From Spirochaetaceae bacterium (GTDB lineage: Bacteria; Spirochaetota; Spirochaetia; Treponematales; Treponemataceae), in contig JAFQDD010000015.1 of NCBI GenBank assembly GCA_017416145.1, positions 1 through 64,000 of the forward strand: DNA of 64,000 nucleotides, in the 5' to 3' direction. The translations under genes were made by a program, and so were the position numbers. Positions 17,001 to 25,130 of the stretch are shown piece by piece (position 1 is the stretch's first letter; every line of letters begins with the position of its first letter). Below the pieces are notes generated by a model. That model saw only the letters and a program-made list of their open reading frames with translations. It was not told where the DNA came from and ran no database searches.

Positions 17001-20000
17001 CATAACCAAATGGAGAGAATGAGTAAACATTCATTGGTGTTATTTGTTCAGGCTCTTTTCCAACATGATAATTTTGACCGTCAAAGGATAGTTTTGCATT
17101 ATCAGTTAATGCATAAGCAAGAGGTATCATATTTGGAATATGTTTAATCGCTTCATTGTATGTTGTTCCTGTAGAAATAACATTATCAATAAAGAAAACT
17201 CTTTTTCCTTCAGGAATTGTACCTATTGTAAACATTTCAACTTCTAGAGATTCTTTTCCCTCTTTCTTTTGGTCATACATTGTGTCATGTGGTTTACATT
17301 TTAGAATGTCATATACTTCGGTATTTGTTTTTTCTGCAATTTTATTTGCAATACTTAATGTATATTCTGCATTTCCTGTATGTTGTGGAATTGGAACAAG
17401 AATATCTCCTGATTTGAAAATGTTTTGTTTAACAAAGTGGTCCACAACAGTTTCAATGGCATTTTCTTTCTTTAGTAAATCATCTGTTTGTTTTAGTGCA
17501 TGACAAATTTCACGAGCATTTTCGGAATTGTAATAACTTTTATAGATGATATCGTTTACGATGATTTCAGATTTATACTTTTCGAAGAATTCGTCTGCGT
17601 TTTCTACATTAATATCATTTTCAATTAATGCAACGGCTAATTGTTTTATAGCTGTGATGTATTGAGGATTTTTTTTGTAGTAAGGAATGTCATCTAATAA
17701 ATCTAGTTGTAAAGATTTTCCATTGAAGATAAAAGACCCAACTTCATCTTTGGAATCATAATCACTTCCATCATGAATATTGATACCAATGCAAGGGGAT
17801 CTTATTCCTGATCCTTCATATTCAGAGGCTAATTCTTTGTAGTGTTTAATCGCATCTTCTAGAGACAGTTCTGTAAAACTTTCATTGTCGAATTCAGGAT
17901 TGTCAGCAACAAAGAATGTAAGCCTTGGCTTTTCTTCTTTCGTTACTTGCATAGAAGTATCAAGTTCTTTTTTTGGTTCAGGAAAATGTTTTGGGTACGC
18001 TTTATGCAACATTTCTTCTATTGTTGTTCCTTTTGGAACATGATAATCCACTTCAAGCCAAGGAATATTTCTAACTTCATCGAGAGAAATATCTCCCCAT
18101 TCAGACATTTCAACATCACCATTTAATACAGCGTAACCAAAAGCATAGCCATCTGTATAAATTTGAGAAATATAGAAATCAGTGCTACCTAAAAAGTAGT
18201 GAAAACCAACATTGTGAGTTCCGTCTGGATTTACAAGTTCGCCGTCGGATGTAATTTGTCTATAAGTTTCTGCTATCTCTTTTAATTTGCCTTTGAAGAA
18301 TTCTCCTTCTTCACCTTGTGTTAATTCAAGAGTAAAAGCATATTGAGAAGGTGGAATTACTTTTTTACAGAGTTCAATGTCTTCTTCTGTTAAAAGAATT
18401 GGTTCAATTTTTGGAACTTCTATTTTTGTTTCTTCGATTTCCAATTCTTTTTCTTGAGAATGAAGGTTGTTATAAGTTTTTGTAAAGTTATCTGTCAAAT
18501 TACAGTTTGAAGGAAATAGATTCCATATTTCTCTTTGTCGTTCCCAATCTACTTTGGTAAGTTCTGTATTCCTTGATACTTCAAAAAGATTTTTTTCAAG
18601 AAAGCTCTTTACTTCATTAATAGCATATTCAGCTGGGATATCGTTTGCTTTTGATTCAGAAAGGATTTTTTCTATAGCAGAATCATAAGTGTTTTTAATA
18701 TCAGAAAGAGCCTTTTCTTTTCTACTTTCAGCTTCTTCTGCTTTTGAGGCTTCAATAATAATTGAATTATGAACTTCTTTGTAATGGGTTCTTGCTTCGT
18801 CTAATGCTAACTCTTTAGTAACTAACTCTTGAGTTAAATCTTCCTGTGCAGAATTTATAATTGAAAGCATAGCATTTCTCTGTTCACCAGTTATAGAAGA
18901 AAAATACAATTCATTTTCAAGATTATTTATTGCTTCAATTACATTAGGGTAAGTACAAGTTGTTCTTACAAAATCAAAAATATTACCATTCCCATCACCG
19001 ATATCGAATCGATCTGGTTCATAAGTAATAGTATCCTTATGGTCCACAGTTGGTATGTTACAGAATTGAAATCTTGTTTTATCGTAACCAAAATTTACGT
19101 TTCTATCTTCTAGAGGAAGTTCTTCTTCTGGAATTTCAATGTATCTATCATAAGAACCGTATTTTTCTTTAATACGCATTTTTTCGTTATGAAATTCTTT
19201 ATCTAATTTTTCAATCAGTTCATTGAATTCTTTTATTGAGTAGTATTTGTCTTCTCCCTTAAAGTGTGGATTTTCTGACCAATAAAGATGAATGTAGGGA
19301 AGATTATTTTCTTTAAAATACTCTTCTGGCTGAGAATTAATTACTTCTTTTTCTTCCTGTTTTGCTTTAAAAACATTAAAACTTCTTGATTGAATTTCTT
19401 CATAATCAGCAGGTTCACAGTCGTCATAATTAACACCGTAAGATTTCATTGTTTCTTTTGTGAATTCATAAATAGACATAGTGTAGTCATCTTTATTGAA
19501 ATTAGGTGATAAATCGTCATAGTAAACACCACCGTCAATTACAGAAAAGTCGCTATTAAATAGTTCCCAGTCGTAACCATTTTCTTCTGATGTTTGAATA
19601 GCAAAATATTTACCTGTTGGTTTTTCTCTAAATGCTAATGAGTCAGGTTCAATTTTTAATGAATCAATTGCTTTTTGAACTTCTTCTTCACCAAAACGGT
19701 TTTTTAGTTCTAGTACAATTTCTTTCAATGACATACCGCTATCAGCCATTTGATTTATCAATTGTTTCCCTGTTGGTTCGTTGAAAGAATTATTAGATGT
19801 TTGTTCGGAAAAATACTTTTCTTGTAATTTTTTAGCAAATTCATTGCTTTCTTCTTGTGCTTTGTTAGTAGGATACCAAACTTCATTTTTTCTACTGAAA
19901 AGCCATCCAGCTTGCTTCATTTCAGCTCGAACATCTTCACTTGGTATTCCTGAGAATTTGATATTTGCACGATTGAACTCATTACTAAAAATGATTTCCA

Positions 20001-20022
20001 TAGTTATGTTTTTATTTTCCAT
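14071..20022 (-). CDS. Giant polyvalent protein: phosphoribosyltransferase + ComM/YifB AAA+ + RadC/JAB fusion
   Basis: 1983 residues. Order seen: uncharacterised N-terminal region (1-400); coiled coil (about 400-480); further unknown region; ComFC-like phosphoribosyltransferase (about 865-985, DILVPIPQHTGN and VFFIDNVISTGTTY); full ComM/YifB Mg-chelatase-like AAA+ ATPase (about 996-1490, Walker A GPPGCGKT near 1216, Walker B LFLDE near 1300, NPCPCG zinc loop); RadC/JAB domain (about 1640-1795, AHNHPSGNVAPSNYD near 1740); tail ending KDIDIER. Known ComM proteins migrate branches during integration of incoming ssDNA. Large multidomain polyvalent proteins are known in phages and conjugative elements and are thought to act in the recipient. 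Neighbours have ArdC-like domains and the same tail. SD GAGGAGTAC. Confidence 0.87.
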   Translation of the reverse strand: MENKNITMEIIFSNEFNRANIKFSGIPSEDVRAEMKQAGWLFSRKNEVWYPTNKAQEESNEFAKKLQEKYFSEQTSNNSFNEPTGKQLINQMADSGMSLKEIVLELKNRFGEEEVQKAIDSLKIEPDSLAFREKPTGKYFAIQTSEENGYDWELFNSDFSVIDGGVYYDDLSPNFNKDDYTMSIYEFTKETMKSYGVNYDDCEPADYEEIQSRSFNVFKAKQEEKEVINSQPEEYFKENNLPYIHLYWSENPHFKGEDKYYSIKEFNELIEKLDKEFHNEKMRIKEKYGSYDRYIEIPEEELPLEDRNVNFGYDKTRFQFCNIPTVDHKDTITYEPDRFDIGDGNGNIFDFVRTTCTYPNVIEAINNLENELYFSSITGEQRNAMLSIINSAQEDLTQELVTKELALDEARTHYKEVHNSIIIEASKAEEAESRKEKALSDIKNTYDSAIEKILSESKANDIPAEYAINEVKSFLEKNLFEVSRNTELTKVDWERQREIWNLFPSNCNLTDNFTKTYNNLHSQEKELEIEETKIEVPKIEPILLTEEDIELCKKVIPPSQYAFTLELTQGEEGEFFKGKLKEIAETYRQITSDGELVNPDGTHNVGFHYFLGSTDFYISQIYTDGYAFGYAVLNGDVEMSEWGDISLDEVRNIPWLEVDYHVPKGTTIEEMLHKAYPKHFPEPKKELDTSMQVTKEEKPRLTFFVADNPEFDNESFTELSLEDAIKHYKELASEYEGSGIRSPCIGINIHDGSDYDSKDEVGSFIFNGKSLQLDLLDDIPYYKKNPQYITAIKQLAVALIENDINVENADEFFEKYKSEIIVNDIIYKSYYNSENAREICHALKQTDDLLKKENAIETVVDHFVKQNIFKSGDILVPIPQHTGNAEYTLSIANKIAEKTNTEVYDILKCKPHDTMYDQKKEGKESLEVEMFTIGTIPEGKRVFFIDNVISTGTTYNEAIKHIPNMIPLAYALTDNAKLSFDGQNYHVGKEPEQITPMNVYSFSPFGYEGAIVSIETDLRRGIPAVDIIGIADSQVKETRERVRAAFANSGLTFPQERVLISVSPADLKKENPMDLAIATSILSHTENFMTEQCLVLGELELSGNIRPVRGGYAAAKSAVAHGITHILCDEKTAEEINKIPGIKIAIAKNLAEVPTLLKSKENFISPEVQTQNNKNIRFNETLPSIDNSILNGHFETARALEIAAAGKHNFLLVGPPGCGKTLLSTTLIPALTPNMTEEESNVNYRIKSLAGLTGPHQDKYSAPFRMPHQTASIEGMCGGGVNCRPGEISLATNGTLFLDETAEFRTSVLQMLRVPLENKSVTLSRAGRSTVYPANFQLGLATNPCPCGNFHSESRICLCSAKSIEQYWNKFSAPLLDRIEIKHFVKKDTEDTRKITVDEMKSHVETAIKIQRERGVYNSKLNPLEIAELCKLNKTCQKYMDTITQKNDLSPRNVANILKVSLTIANMDGREKIRINDLKEANELCSNVFEKPNQYKYNFESSIENDESEVREPIRLYSAKYQNELSERKEQFKKISEELSLHQKWRAEYSEAEKQVPSWLGQLLVNDSNSYGKLLIEEKNFSDKIEKLETKIVNDSIQPSLFDDKELSALQLKESEKERESIIKPIISGDRTGLWKAFKEFEEHGVFDIKGKTLSLSKNNTLTKTSMKQLQAAMNIYRNKKFETFRYILVDKNSGKITDQLAISSHMPNASVVSVPNEETVKQVITRAEETDSLIVIAHNHPSGNVAPSNYDIETTKALEKIMTTTSGISRFAGHIILDHDKFCLYLPKKGWNEVETKVSEQAFEKEKPSWVKIEVNDNNDLKLIAKEINDTNNWNDDFIPVVFTNSGNKISGVQYFHKDFFLENQQDKIRNDILFSSLDAGAIGAFPIITDSCYNKMNKTEQTEFESKVKELISRNVFIDCALNNTTVTEKYFMEPGKFISRNIVAEKNKEIDVQATWKTRINPELFYKAPNQKTKDIDIER

Positions 20023-20042
20023 ATGATGTACTCCTCGTGTTG

Positions 20043-20984
20043 TTAGCGTTCAATTCCGCTATATAATTTTGATTTCAACAAAGACTCTTTTTGAGCTTGT
20101 TCTTCTTTTTGTTTGTTATAACCGATACTAAAGTCTTTTGAAGTATAAGACCTTGCGTACCAAGTTCCTGCATCTAGTGCTTTTGTGATTGTTTCTCCAA
20201 CTTTCCAAGGTTCTGTTTTGTTTGCTCTTGTGTTTTCAATGATTTGTAAACAAGCGTTATAACAATTTTGTTTTGCTTCTACACTTGGTTGATGTGTTAA
20301 GCGATTTCCTGTTACTTCGTAACAAACATGCTTTGCTTGTGCATCTACAAGGGGTGCAATATTCATATTAAGAGTTTGACAGGTTGAAATAACTTTATCT
20401 TTTATTCGTTTAAGACCTTGTGGAAGAGGAGGGGCTTTCTTTAAGGCTTTTTGATTTTTAACAAAGTTTGTGAAGTTCCCTTGGGTGTATTCATTGTCGA
20501 TTTTTTTAGAAGTGTTTATATGTTTTTCTAAAGCTTTTACAGAACGTTCATCAAGACTATCAATGTTGTATAAAAATTGATAATTACTTTTTGTTCCTGC
20601 TTCAGAAATATATAACTCTTGGTTATTTACATGAATTGGATTATTTAATTTCTGTAAACATAGAACAGGTTCTGAACCTTTTTTGAGATTTAATTTAATT
20701 CCTTCTTTGCTTAATCGTTCCAATTCACTTCCATAAATCCAATTATTTGACTTATAACCGTTTTTTGCAGCGATTTGTTCAAGAGCAACTAGATTGTGAT
20801 CATTTATAATCTTTCCTGTTGAAAGTTCAATAGGAATCTGTTTATTTGAATTGAAGAAGGGGAGAGTTTTATTTTCTACATTCTTTTCTATAGCTTCGTA
20901 AATCTGTTTATAGAAAAATTCTTCTGGCAATAAGCCTTGATTGTAAGCAGAACCACTTCTCCACGAAGTCTGAAAATATTCCAA
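20043..20984 (-). CDS. ArdC-N-like polyvalent-associated protein; C-terminus IER
   Basis: 313 residues from TTG 20984, which has TTGGAG 7 bases upstream. The segment QIPIELSTGKIINDHNLVALEQIAAKNGYKSNNWIYGSEL (about 46-85) resembles the ssDNA-binding N-terminal domain of ArdC antirestriction proteins (P.N..TG..Y.G.N...L). A helical, cysteine-containing C-terminal domain follows (about 190-290). It ends KLYSGIER. It precedes the giant polyvalent gene by 20 bp. ArdC-type proteins protect incoming DNA from restriction; here that is inference. Confidence 0.6.
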   Translation of the reverse strand: MEYFQTSWRSGSAYNQGLLPEEFFYKQIYEAIEKNVENKTLPFFNSNKQIPIELSTGKIINDHNLVALEQIAAKNGYKSNNWIYGSELERLSKEGIKLNLKKGSEPVLCLQKLNNPIHVNNQELYISEAGTKSNYQFLYNIDSLDERSVKALEKHINTSKKIDNEYTQGNFTNFVKNQKALKKAPPLPQGLKRIKDKVISTCQTLNMNIAPLVDAQAKHVCYEVTGNRLTHQPSVEAKQNCYNACLQIIENTRANKTEPWKVGETITKALDAGTWYARSYTSKDFSIGYNKQKEEQAQKESLLKSKLYSGIER

Positions 20985-21021
20985 TTAAGTACTCCAAAGT
21001 TGAAAAAAATATTGAAATAAA

Positions 21022-21043
21022 TCAGCAGTGGGCAGTCTGCTGA
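21022..21043 (-). terminator. Hairpin with leader-motif core in its loop
   Basis: Stem TCAGCAG/CTGCTGA. On the minus strand the loop is ACTGCCCA, matching the core of the TCTGTCTGCCCA leader motif. It lies between the stop of 21061-21822 and the start of 20043-20984, followed by a loose T-rich stretch. It may be an attenuator or a regulatory hairpin rather than a full terminator. Confidence 0.55.
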
Positions 21044-21060
21044 ACTTTTATTGATACGGA

Positions 21061-21822
21061 CTAAAAGCACATTTCCATATCATCGTCATAAGAAAATTTC
21101 TTCTTTTTACTTGTTGTTTGTTCTTTTTTGTTTTCTGAATATAATTTGCAAAGTTCTGTTGCCTTTTTATCAGCATTAAAGAGTGTATTTCCCATAGAAG
21201 GAATAGATACCTCCTTTTCTTCTTTTTTTAATTGTTCATTATCTAAAATAACAGAAAACTTCTTTTTAAAATCCTCTGCAATTTCTGGTGAAACAGAAAG
21301 TTTTGCTCCTGTTCTACAAGCCATAATATAAGTTGAAAGATAATTTTCTGGATTTGAATTTTCGATAGTAAAAGAACTATTACTTAAATCAATTCCTGGT
21401 TTTAGATTTTCTTTTGCAAGTTCAATAACAGCATTTGGATTGGCAGTTTGTTCTGGGAAGAAATACGAAGCTGTATGAATTTCCCCTGTTTCGTCTTTGA
21501 AGTTATAAAAGATTCCTTTTTCATTTTCTTTAAGACTTGTGGATGCCATTTCCGAGAAATTACGACCAATTACTATATTTGATTCATAACCTTTTTTTCC
21601 TTTTTCAATTTGAGCTGGAATCAATCTTGTTGCAGGAAGAACATAACCTGTTGAGGCGTTGTAAATAGGAACAGCGTTTATAGTCCCATCTTTATTTGGA
21701 AGAAATGGTGCTGTGTTATTATCTATGCCTTCTTTCATAACTTTTGCATTATGTTTTGGAATCCAATATCCATTGGATTCATTTTTTGAGACAGGTGTCT
21801 CAAATGGATTATTGTCGCTCAT
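21061..21822 (-). CDS. ArdC-N-like protein, first gene of the polyvalent operon
   Basis: 253 residues from ATG 21822, chosen because AGGAGG (21829-21834) sits just before it. Residues about 20-120 (APFLPNKDGTINAVPIYNASTGYVLPATRLIPAQIEKGKKGYES…LKENEKGIFYNF) resemble the ArdC N-terminal domain. The C-terminus is Lys-rich and ends FSYDDDMEMCF, a possible variant of the YDxxVER tail of other element proteins. Likely role in protecting or coating incoming DNA; inferred. Confidence 0.58.
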   Translation of the reverse strand: MSDNNPFETPVSKNESNGYWIPKHNAKVMKEGIDNNTAPFLPNKDGTINAVPIYNASTGYVLPATRLIPAQIEKGKKGYESNIVIGRNFSEMASTSLKENEKGIFYNFKDETGEIHTASYFFPEQTANPNAVIELAKENLKPGIDLSNSSFTIENSNPENYLSTYIMACRTGAKLSVSPEIAEDFKKKFSVILDNEQLKKEEKEVSIPSMGNTLFNADKKATELCKLYSENKKEQTTSKKKKFSYDDDMEMCF

Positions 21823-21828
21823 TAGCAA

Positions 21829-21957
21829 CCTCCTGAAGTAGATCATTTTCTAAATAAACTTTAGCTAGGAGTCTAAAGTGTTTTAGAAGTTGTAAAGCAT
21901 ACATAAAGAATAAATATGTACTAATAACAATATAATAGATATTTGAATTTTAATCAA
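21829..21957 (-). promoter_or_regulatory. Promoter and structured leader of the polyvalent operon
   Basis: On the minus strand: -35 TTGATT (21952-21957), 17-bp spacer, -10 TATATT (21929-21934), then a leader of about 100 nt. A hairpin at 21859-21878 (CTTTAG/CTAAAG) shows ACTCCT in its loop, complementary to the AGGAG of the SD at 21829-21834, so translation could be gated by pairing. Confidence 0.7.
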
Positions 21958-21962
21958 TATTG

Positions 21963-21991
21963 TTTACTGTACATTTTTATAAAAATAATGT
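21963..21991 (+). promoter_or_regulatory. Promoter of the gene at 22004
   Basis: TTTACT (21963-21968), 17-bp spacer, TAATGT (21986-21991). The predicted start lies about 6 bases before the ATG, so the transcript would be nearly leaderless, in keeping with the lack of an SD. Confidence 0.55.
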
Positions 21992-22003
21992 AATATATAC
22001 AAT

Positions 22004-22447
22004 ATGGTACGAACAATAACTGCAACTGTTCCATACAATGCAGAAATTGCGTATAAGGCCTTTGTATATGGTGTAAAGATTGACCTTCCAAAAATAGATC
22101 AAGATGGACAGTTTATTCATTTTGATTTTTTGGCAGATAAAGTGATGGTCGTTTTTTATTATTTTCAGTCTAAGAATCTTCGACGGGCATATATAATAAG
22201 TTGTGATGAAAATAATAAGGGAAAGCAAATTCTATTACCAGGATTTAATAAGCCTGTTCGTTTGATTTATATGGCACGAGGAAGAGTTTTTTACAATTTG
22301 CGCCGATGGTTAATGTTTTTAACAATGGAAAATCCATTTAGGATTTTTTGTTTGCCGAAACATTTTTGGAATCGATTTGCATTTTTAATTCAATATAAAA
22401 AGGCAAAATCAAGTGATATAGAATGGTTAATTAAACAATACAATTAA
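22004..22447 (+). CDS. Hypothetical protein
   Basis: 147 residues, basic, aromatic-rich (FYYFQSKNLRRAYIISCDENNKG, GRVFYNLRRWLMFLTM). No SD; start chosen from the short distance to the promoter. 13 bp upstream of the HTH-MazF-like gene and probably co-transcribed. No family recognised. Confidence 0.6.
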   Translation: MVRTITATVPYNAEIAYKAFVYGVKIDLPKIDQDGQFIHFDFLADKVMVVFYYFQSKNLRRAYIISCDENNKGKQILLPGFNKPVRLIYMARGRVFYNLRRWLMFLTMENPFRIFCLPKHFWNRFAFLIQYKKAKSSDIEWLIKQYN

Positions 22448-22460
22448 TATAGAGGAAATT

Positions 22461-23198
22461 ATGAATAAAGAAATCCCTGCAAGAATTACTTATGCACAAA
22501 AAAGACTTATTATAATGATTCAAAAAAGGGAACTAAGGTCTTGGTGTTTGGAACATAATTTAGAACATGCGTCTCTTTATCGAATTGCACTTGGAGAAAA
22601 GGTAGCAACATATAAAATAGTTTCTTCTCTTGTACATTTAATTCCACCTGCAGAATGGATTTATTATATTGATGAAAAAATTCCTTATGAATTAAAAACA
22701 GTTCCAATTTGGGATAGTTCAAAGAATTGTTCATTTATTCTTAAACATAAAACAGATTGGCAAGAAGTTTCCAAAAAATACGATTTACCTTTAGAATCAT
22801 GTAGAAATCTTTTTGTAAACCATCGAGCAAAACCTTCATTATTACAAATTAGAAAATTTGCTCTAGATACAGATCCAATTGAATTTTTCACAGAAGGAGA
22901 TTTTGTTGAAGATACTTACATTCCAGAAAGAGGGGATATTGTATCAATTTCTGGGAAGAAGGTATTAGTGCTTTCAAAGCAAGAATACAATATCGAAAAT
23001 AAAGCAATATTGTGTATATATATAGAAGAAAGTTGTAAAAATGGAATGAAAATTGAGAATTCTGAAATTAGTGGCGAGATTAATTTATTAAGTCTTACAA
23101 CTATTACTTATTCTAGAATTATGCCGAAATTTATAGTGAAACTTGATGATAAACTAGTGCAAAATGTATTAGATAAAGTAGTTTCACATTTTAAGTAA
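22461..23198 (+). CDS. Helix-turn-helix protein fused to a MazF/PemK-like domain
   Basis: 245 residues. The N-terminal half contains helix-turn-helix-like segments (LRSWCLEHNLEHASLYRIALGEK at about 25-47). The C-terminal half (about 150-245) follows the MazF/PemK order: YIPERGDIVSISGKKVLVLSKQEYN, a central strand pair, and a final helix (LVQNVLDKVVSHF). The catalytic-type Arg-Pro of MazF (RP.VVLS) is replaced by Lys-Lys, so an active RNase is doubtful. It may be a DNA-bound regulator using a dead toxin fold. SD GAGGAAATT. Confidence 0.6.
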   Translation: MNKEIPARITYAQKRLIIMIQKRELRSWCLEHNLEHASLYRIALGEKVATYKIVSSLVHLIPPAEWIYYIDEKIPYELKTVPIWDSSKNCSFILKHKTDWQEVSKKYDLPLESCRNLFVNHRAKPSLLQIRKFALDTDPIEFFTEGDFVEDTYIPERGDIVSISGKKVLVLSKQEYNIENKAILCIYIEESCKNGMKIENSEISGEINLLSLTTITYSRIMPKFIVKLDDKLVQNVLDKVVSHFK

Positions 23199-23199
23199 A

Positions 23200-23242
23200 A
23201 CTACATATTGGCAAATGTTTGCAAAAATTGCCAATATGTAGT
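23200..23242 (+). terminator. Long hairpin after the HTH-MazF-like gene
   Basis: Perfect 15-bp stem ACTACATATTGGCAA / TTGCCAATATGTAGT with a 13-base loop, right after the stop codon. There is no T-tract, so it may instead be an operator or processing site. Confidence 0.6.
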
Positions 23243-23262
23243 GGATGTTGTTGAATAACAAT

Positions 23263-23309
23263 AATAATAACATAAATACTTGTATAATAACATTTGTTAT
23301 GTTATTATT
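23263..23309 (+). promoter_or_regulatory. Toxin-antitoxin promoter with AATAACAT operators
   Basis: AATAACAT occurs at 23266-23273 and 23286-23293 and inverted at 23299-23306. The outer pair forms an 11-bp inverted repeat (23263-23273 / 23299-23309), and the inner pair a palindrome with a 5-base centre. A perfect -10 TATAAT (23283-23288) lies between them, so the repeats probably bind the wHTH antitoxin of the next gene. Confidence 0.75.
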
Positions 23310-23314
23310 AAGAT

Positions 23315-24289
23315 GTGAATGAAATTATAAAAAACTTACAAGTATTTTATACAGAAAAGATCTCATATGAAAAGGTAGAATTACCTAAAAACTCACAAGT
23401 AATTGCAATATTAGCAAATAGAAGTTTTTATAAAATTAAAATAGGAACAGTAACATTTATAGGAATTATTCCTCGTCTTGACGAATCTTTTTCAGTTTCA
23501 ACATATAAAAAACATCTGGGAATATATATTGAAAAGTTTGAAAATCAGTGTGCCTATATTTTATATAATCCAACAGATAAACAAACAGATTCTTTTATAA
23601 AAAATAAAATACCTTTTATTACAAATGATAATCAAATTTATCTTTCTTTTCTTGGTATTTGTTTCAATAGAAGGGCTGTTAAAATTAAAGAAATTAATTC
23701 AGAAAAAATGATGCCTGTAACTCAATCTGTTTTTTTATATATGTTTTATAAAAAACAGAAATATTATTTAAAAAGTGAAATTGCATCAGAGTTAAAAATA
23801 AGTCGAACTTCATTAACAAGAGCATCTGAACAATTATGTGAGATGAAACTTATTGTTCAAACAAAAGTTGGAAAAGAATATAGAATGGAACTTATCACAA
23901 CAGGAGTTGAATTATATAAACTTGCAAAGAACTATCTTATAAATCCTATCTATGAAGAATTTTATGTCGAAAATTCAGAGTTAATATTGAAGCAATCAGT
24001 AAAAGCAGGAGTTTCAGCATTAGCAGAATGTTCAATGATAAATTCTCCAAAAATAAATGAAGTTGCAATATTTAAAGATAATGAAATTGTAGAAAGCTTA
24101 AATAAGATTGATATACGTTGGGATGAATATGAAAATCCTGTAAAAATTCAATTATGGAAATATCCTCCACAATTATTTGAGATTGAAAATCGTGTAGATA
24201 TAATATCGTTGATTTGTTCTTTTAATAATATAGAAGATGAGCGAATTGAAGGTGAAATTGAAGAAATAATAAGGAATGCAACATGGTAG
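23315..24289 (+). CDS. Winged-helix antitoxin of a nucleotidyltransferase TA pair
   Basis: 324 residues starting at GTG 23315. The central part carries a winged helix (YYLKSEIASELKISRTSLTRASEQLCEMKLI, about 145-175). It overlaps the downstream nucleotidyltransferase gene by 7 bp, the usual arrangement of AbiE-like type IV and MNT-type toxin-antitoxin pairs, where the wHTH protein represses its own operon. Repeated AATAACAT operators at the promoter support this. The start has no SD and the leader is short. Confidence 0.72.
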   Translation: MNEIIKNLQVFYTEKISYEKVELPKNSQVIAILANRSFYKIKIGTVTFIGIIPRLDESFSVSTYKKHLGIYIEKFENQCAYILYNPTDKQTDSFIKNKIPFITNDNQIYLSFLGICFNRRAVKIKEINSEKMMPVTQSVFLYMFYKKQKYYLKSEIASELKISRTSLTRASEQLCEMKLIVQTKVGKEYRMELITTGVELYKLAKNYLINPIYEEFYVENSELILKQSVKAGVSALAECSMINSPKINEVAIFKDNEIVESLNKIDIRWDEYENPVKIQLWKYPPQLFEIENRVDIISLICSFNNIEDERIEGEIEEIIRNATW

Positions 24290-25026
24290 AAGGACTAGAA
24301 AAATTTAGAGAAAATTTTAAGGATTTTGCAGATTGTTTTACTGTTATTGGTGGAACTGCTTGTGAAATTCTTATGAATGAACAGGATATTGATTTTAGAG
24401 CAACTCATGATATTGATATGATTCTTATTTTAGAAGATAAAAAGGAAGCTTTTGCAAATATTTTTTGGAAGTTTATAAAAGAAGGTGGATATAAATGTGG
24501 TTGGAAAAATAACGATAATTTACATTTTTATAGATTTACAGAGCCACAAAAAAAATATCCATGTCAAATAGAACTTTTCTCTAGAAAACAAGATTATCAA
24601 TTAAATGTTGAGCAAGGAATTATTCCAATCTATATTGATGAAGATACATCTTCTCTTTCTGCAATTTTGTTAAACGATGATTTCTATAATTTTATGATGG
24701 AAGGAAGAAGAGTAGTTGGAGATATTCCTGTTTTATCAACAGAATATTTAATTCCTTTTAAAATGTATGCTTGGCTTGATTTAAAGCAACGAAAAAGCAA
24801 TGGAGAATTTGTAAAAGAAAAAGATTTCAAAAAGCATAAATATGATGTTTTTCGTTTAATGAATATTATAAATGAATCTGCAAAAATAAAAACCCAAGGA
24901 CTTGTAAGGGAAAAAGTGAAAGAGTTTCTTGAAAAAATTGTTGAGGAAAATGTACCATTAAACAGTCTTTATAATTTGCATACAATGGAAGAAAGTATAG
25001 AAATTTTGACTGCAATTTATTTATAA
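24283..25026 (+). CDS. Nucleotidyltransferase-type toxin (AbiEii-like)
   Basis: 247 residues with the polymerase-beta-like nucleotidyltransferase signature FTVIGGTACEILM…RATHDIDMILI (about 19-50), giving the GG and the DxD metal-binding acids. Toxins of this group transfer nucleotides to targets such as tRNA or are silenced by their partner. It overlaps the antitoxin gene. This is one of two such pairs on the element; the other is at 46848-48592. A hairpin (25071-25113) closes the unit. Confidence 0.78.
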   Translation: MVEGLEKFRENFKDFADCFTVIGGTACEILMNEQDIDFRATHDIDMILILEDKKEAFANIFWKFIKEGGYKCGWKNNDNLHFYRFTEPQKKYPCQIELFSRKQDYQLNVEQGIIPIYIDEDTSSLSAILLNDDFYNFMMEGRRVVGDIPVLSTEYLIPFKMYAWLDLKQRKSNGEFVKEKDFKKHKYDVFRLMNIINESAKIKTQGLVREKVKEFLEKIVEENVPLNSLYNLHTMEESIEILTAIYL

Positions 25027-25070
25027 TATTAAAAGCAAAAAACAATTTATTTGGATTATGGATAGAAAAG

Positions 25071-25113
25071 TGAAGTGTATCCCAAAATTTGGAAATAATT
25101 GAGGTACACTTCA
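25071..25113 (-). terminator. Terminator of the main T4SS operon
   Basis: Stem TGAAGTGTA/TACACTTCA with a 25-base loop between convergent genes. On the minus strand it is followed by CTTTTCT, and on the plus strand by a T-rich run near 25126, so it may work both ways. Confidence 0.65.
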
Positions 25114-25130
25114 TCAAATGATTCCTTTTT

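Noticed and set aside
15000-20000. Plus-strand frames opposite the giant polyvalent gene
   Set aside because: Shadows of the minus-strand gene with no ribosome sites or family features.
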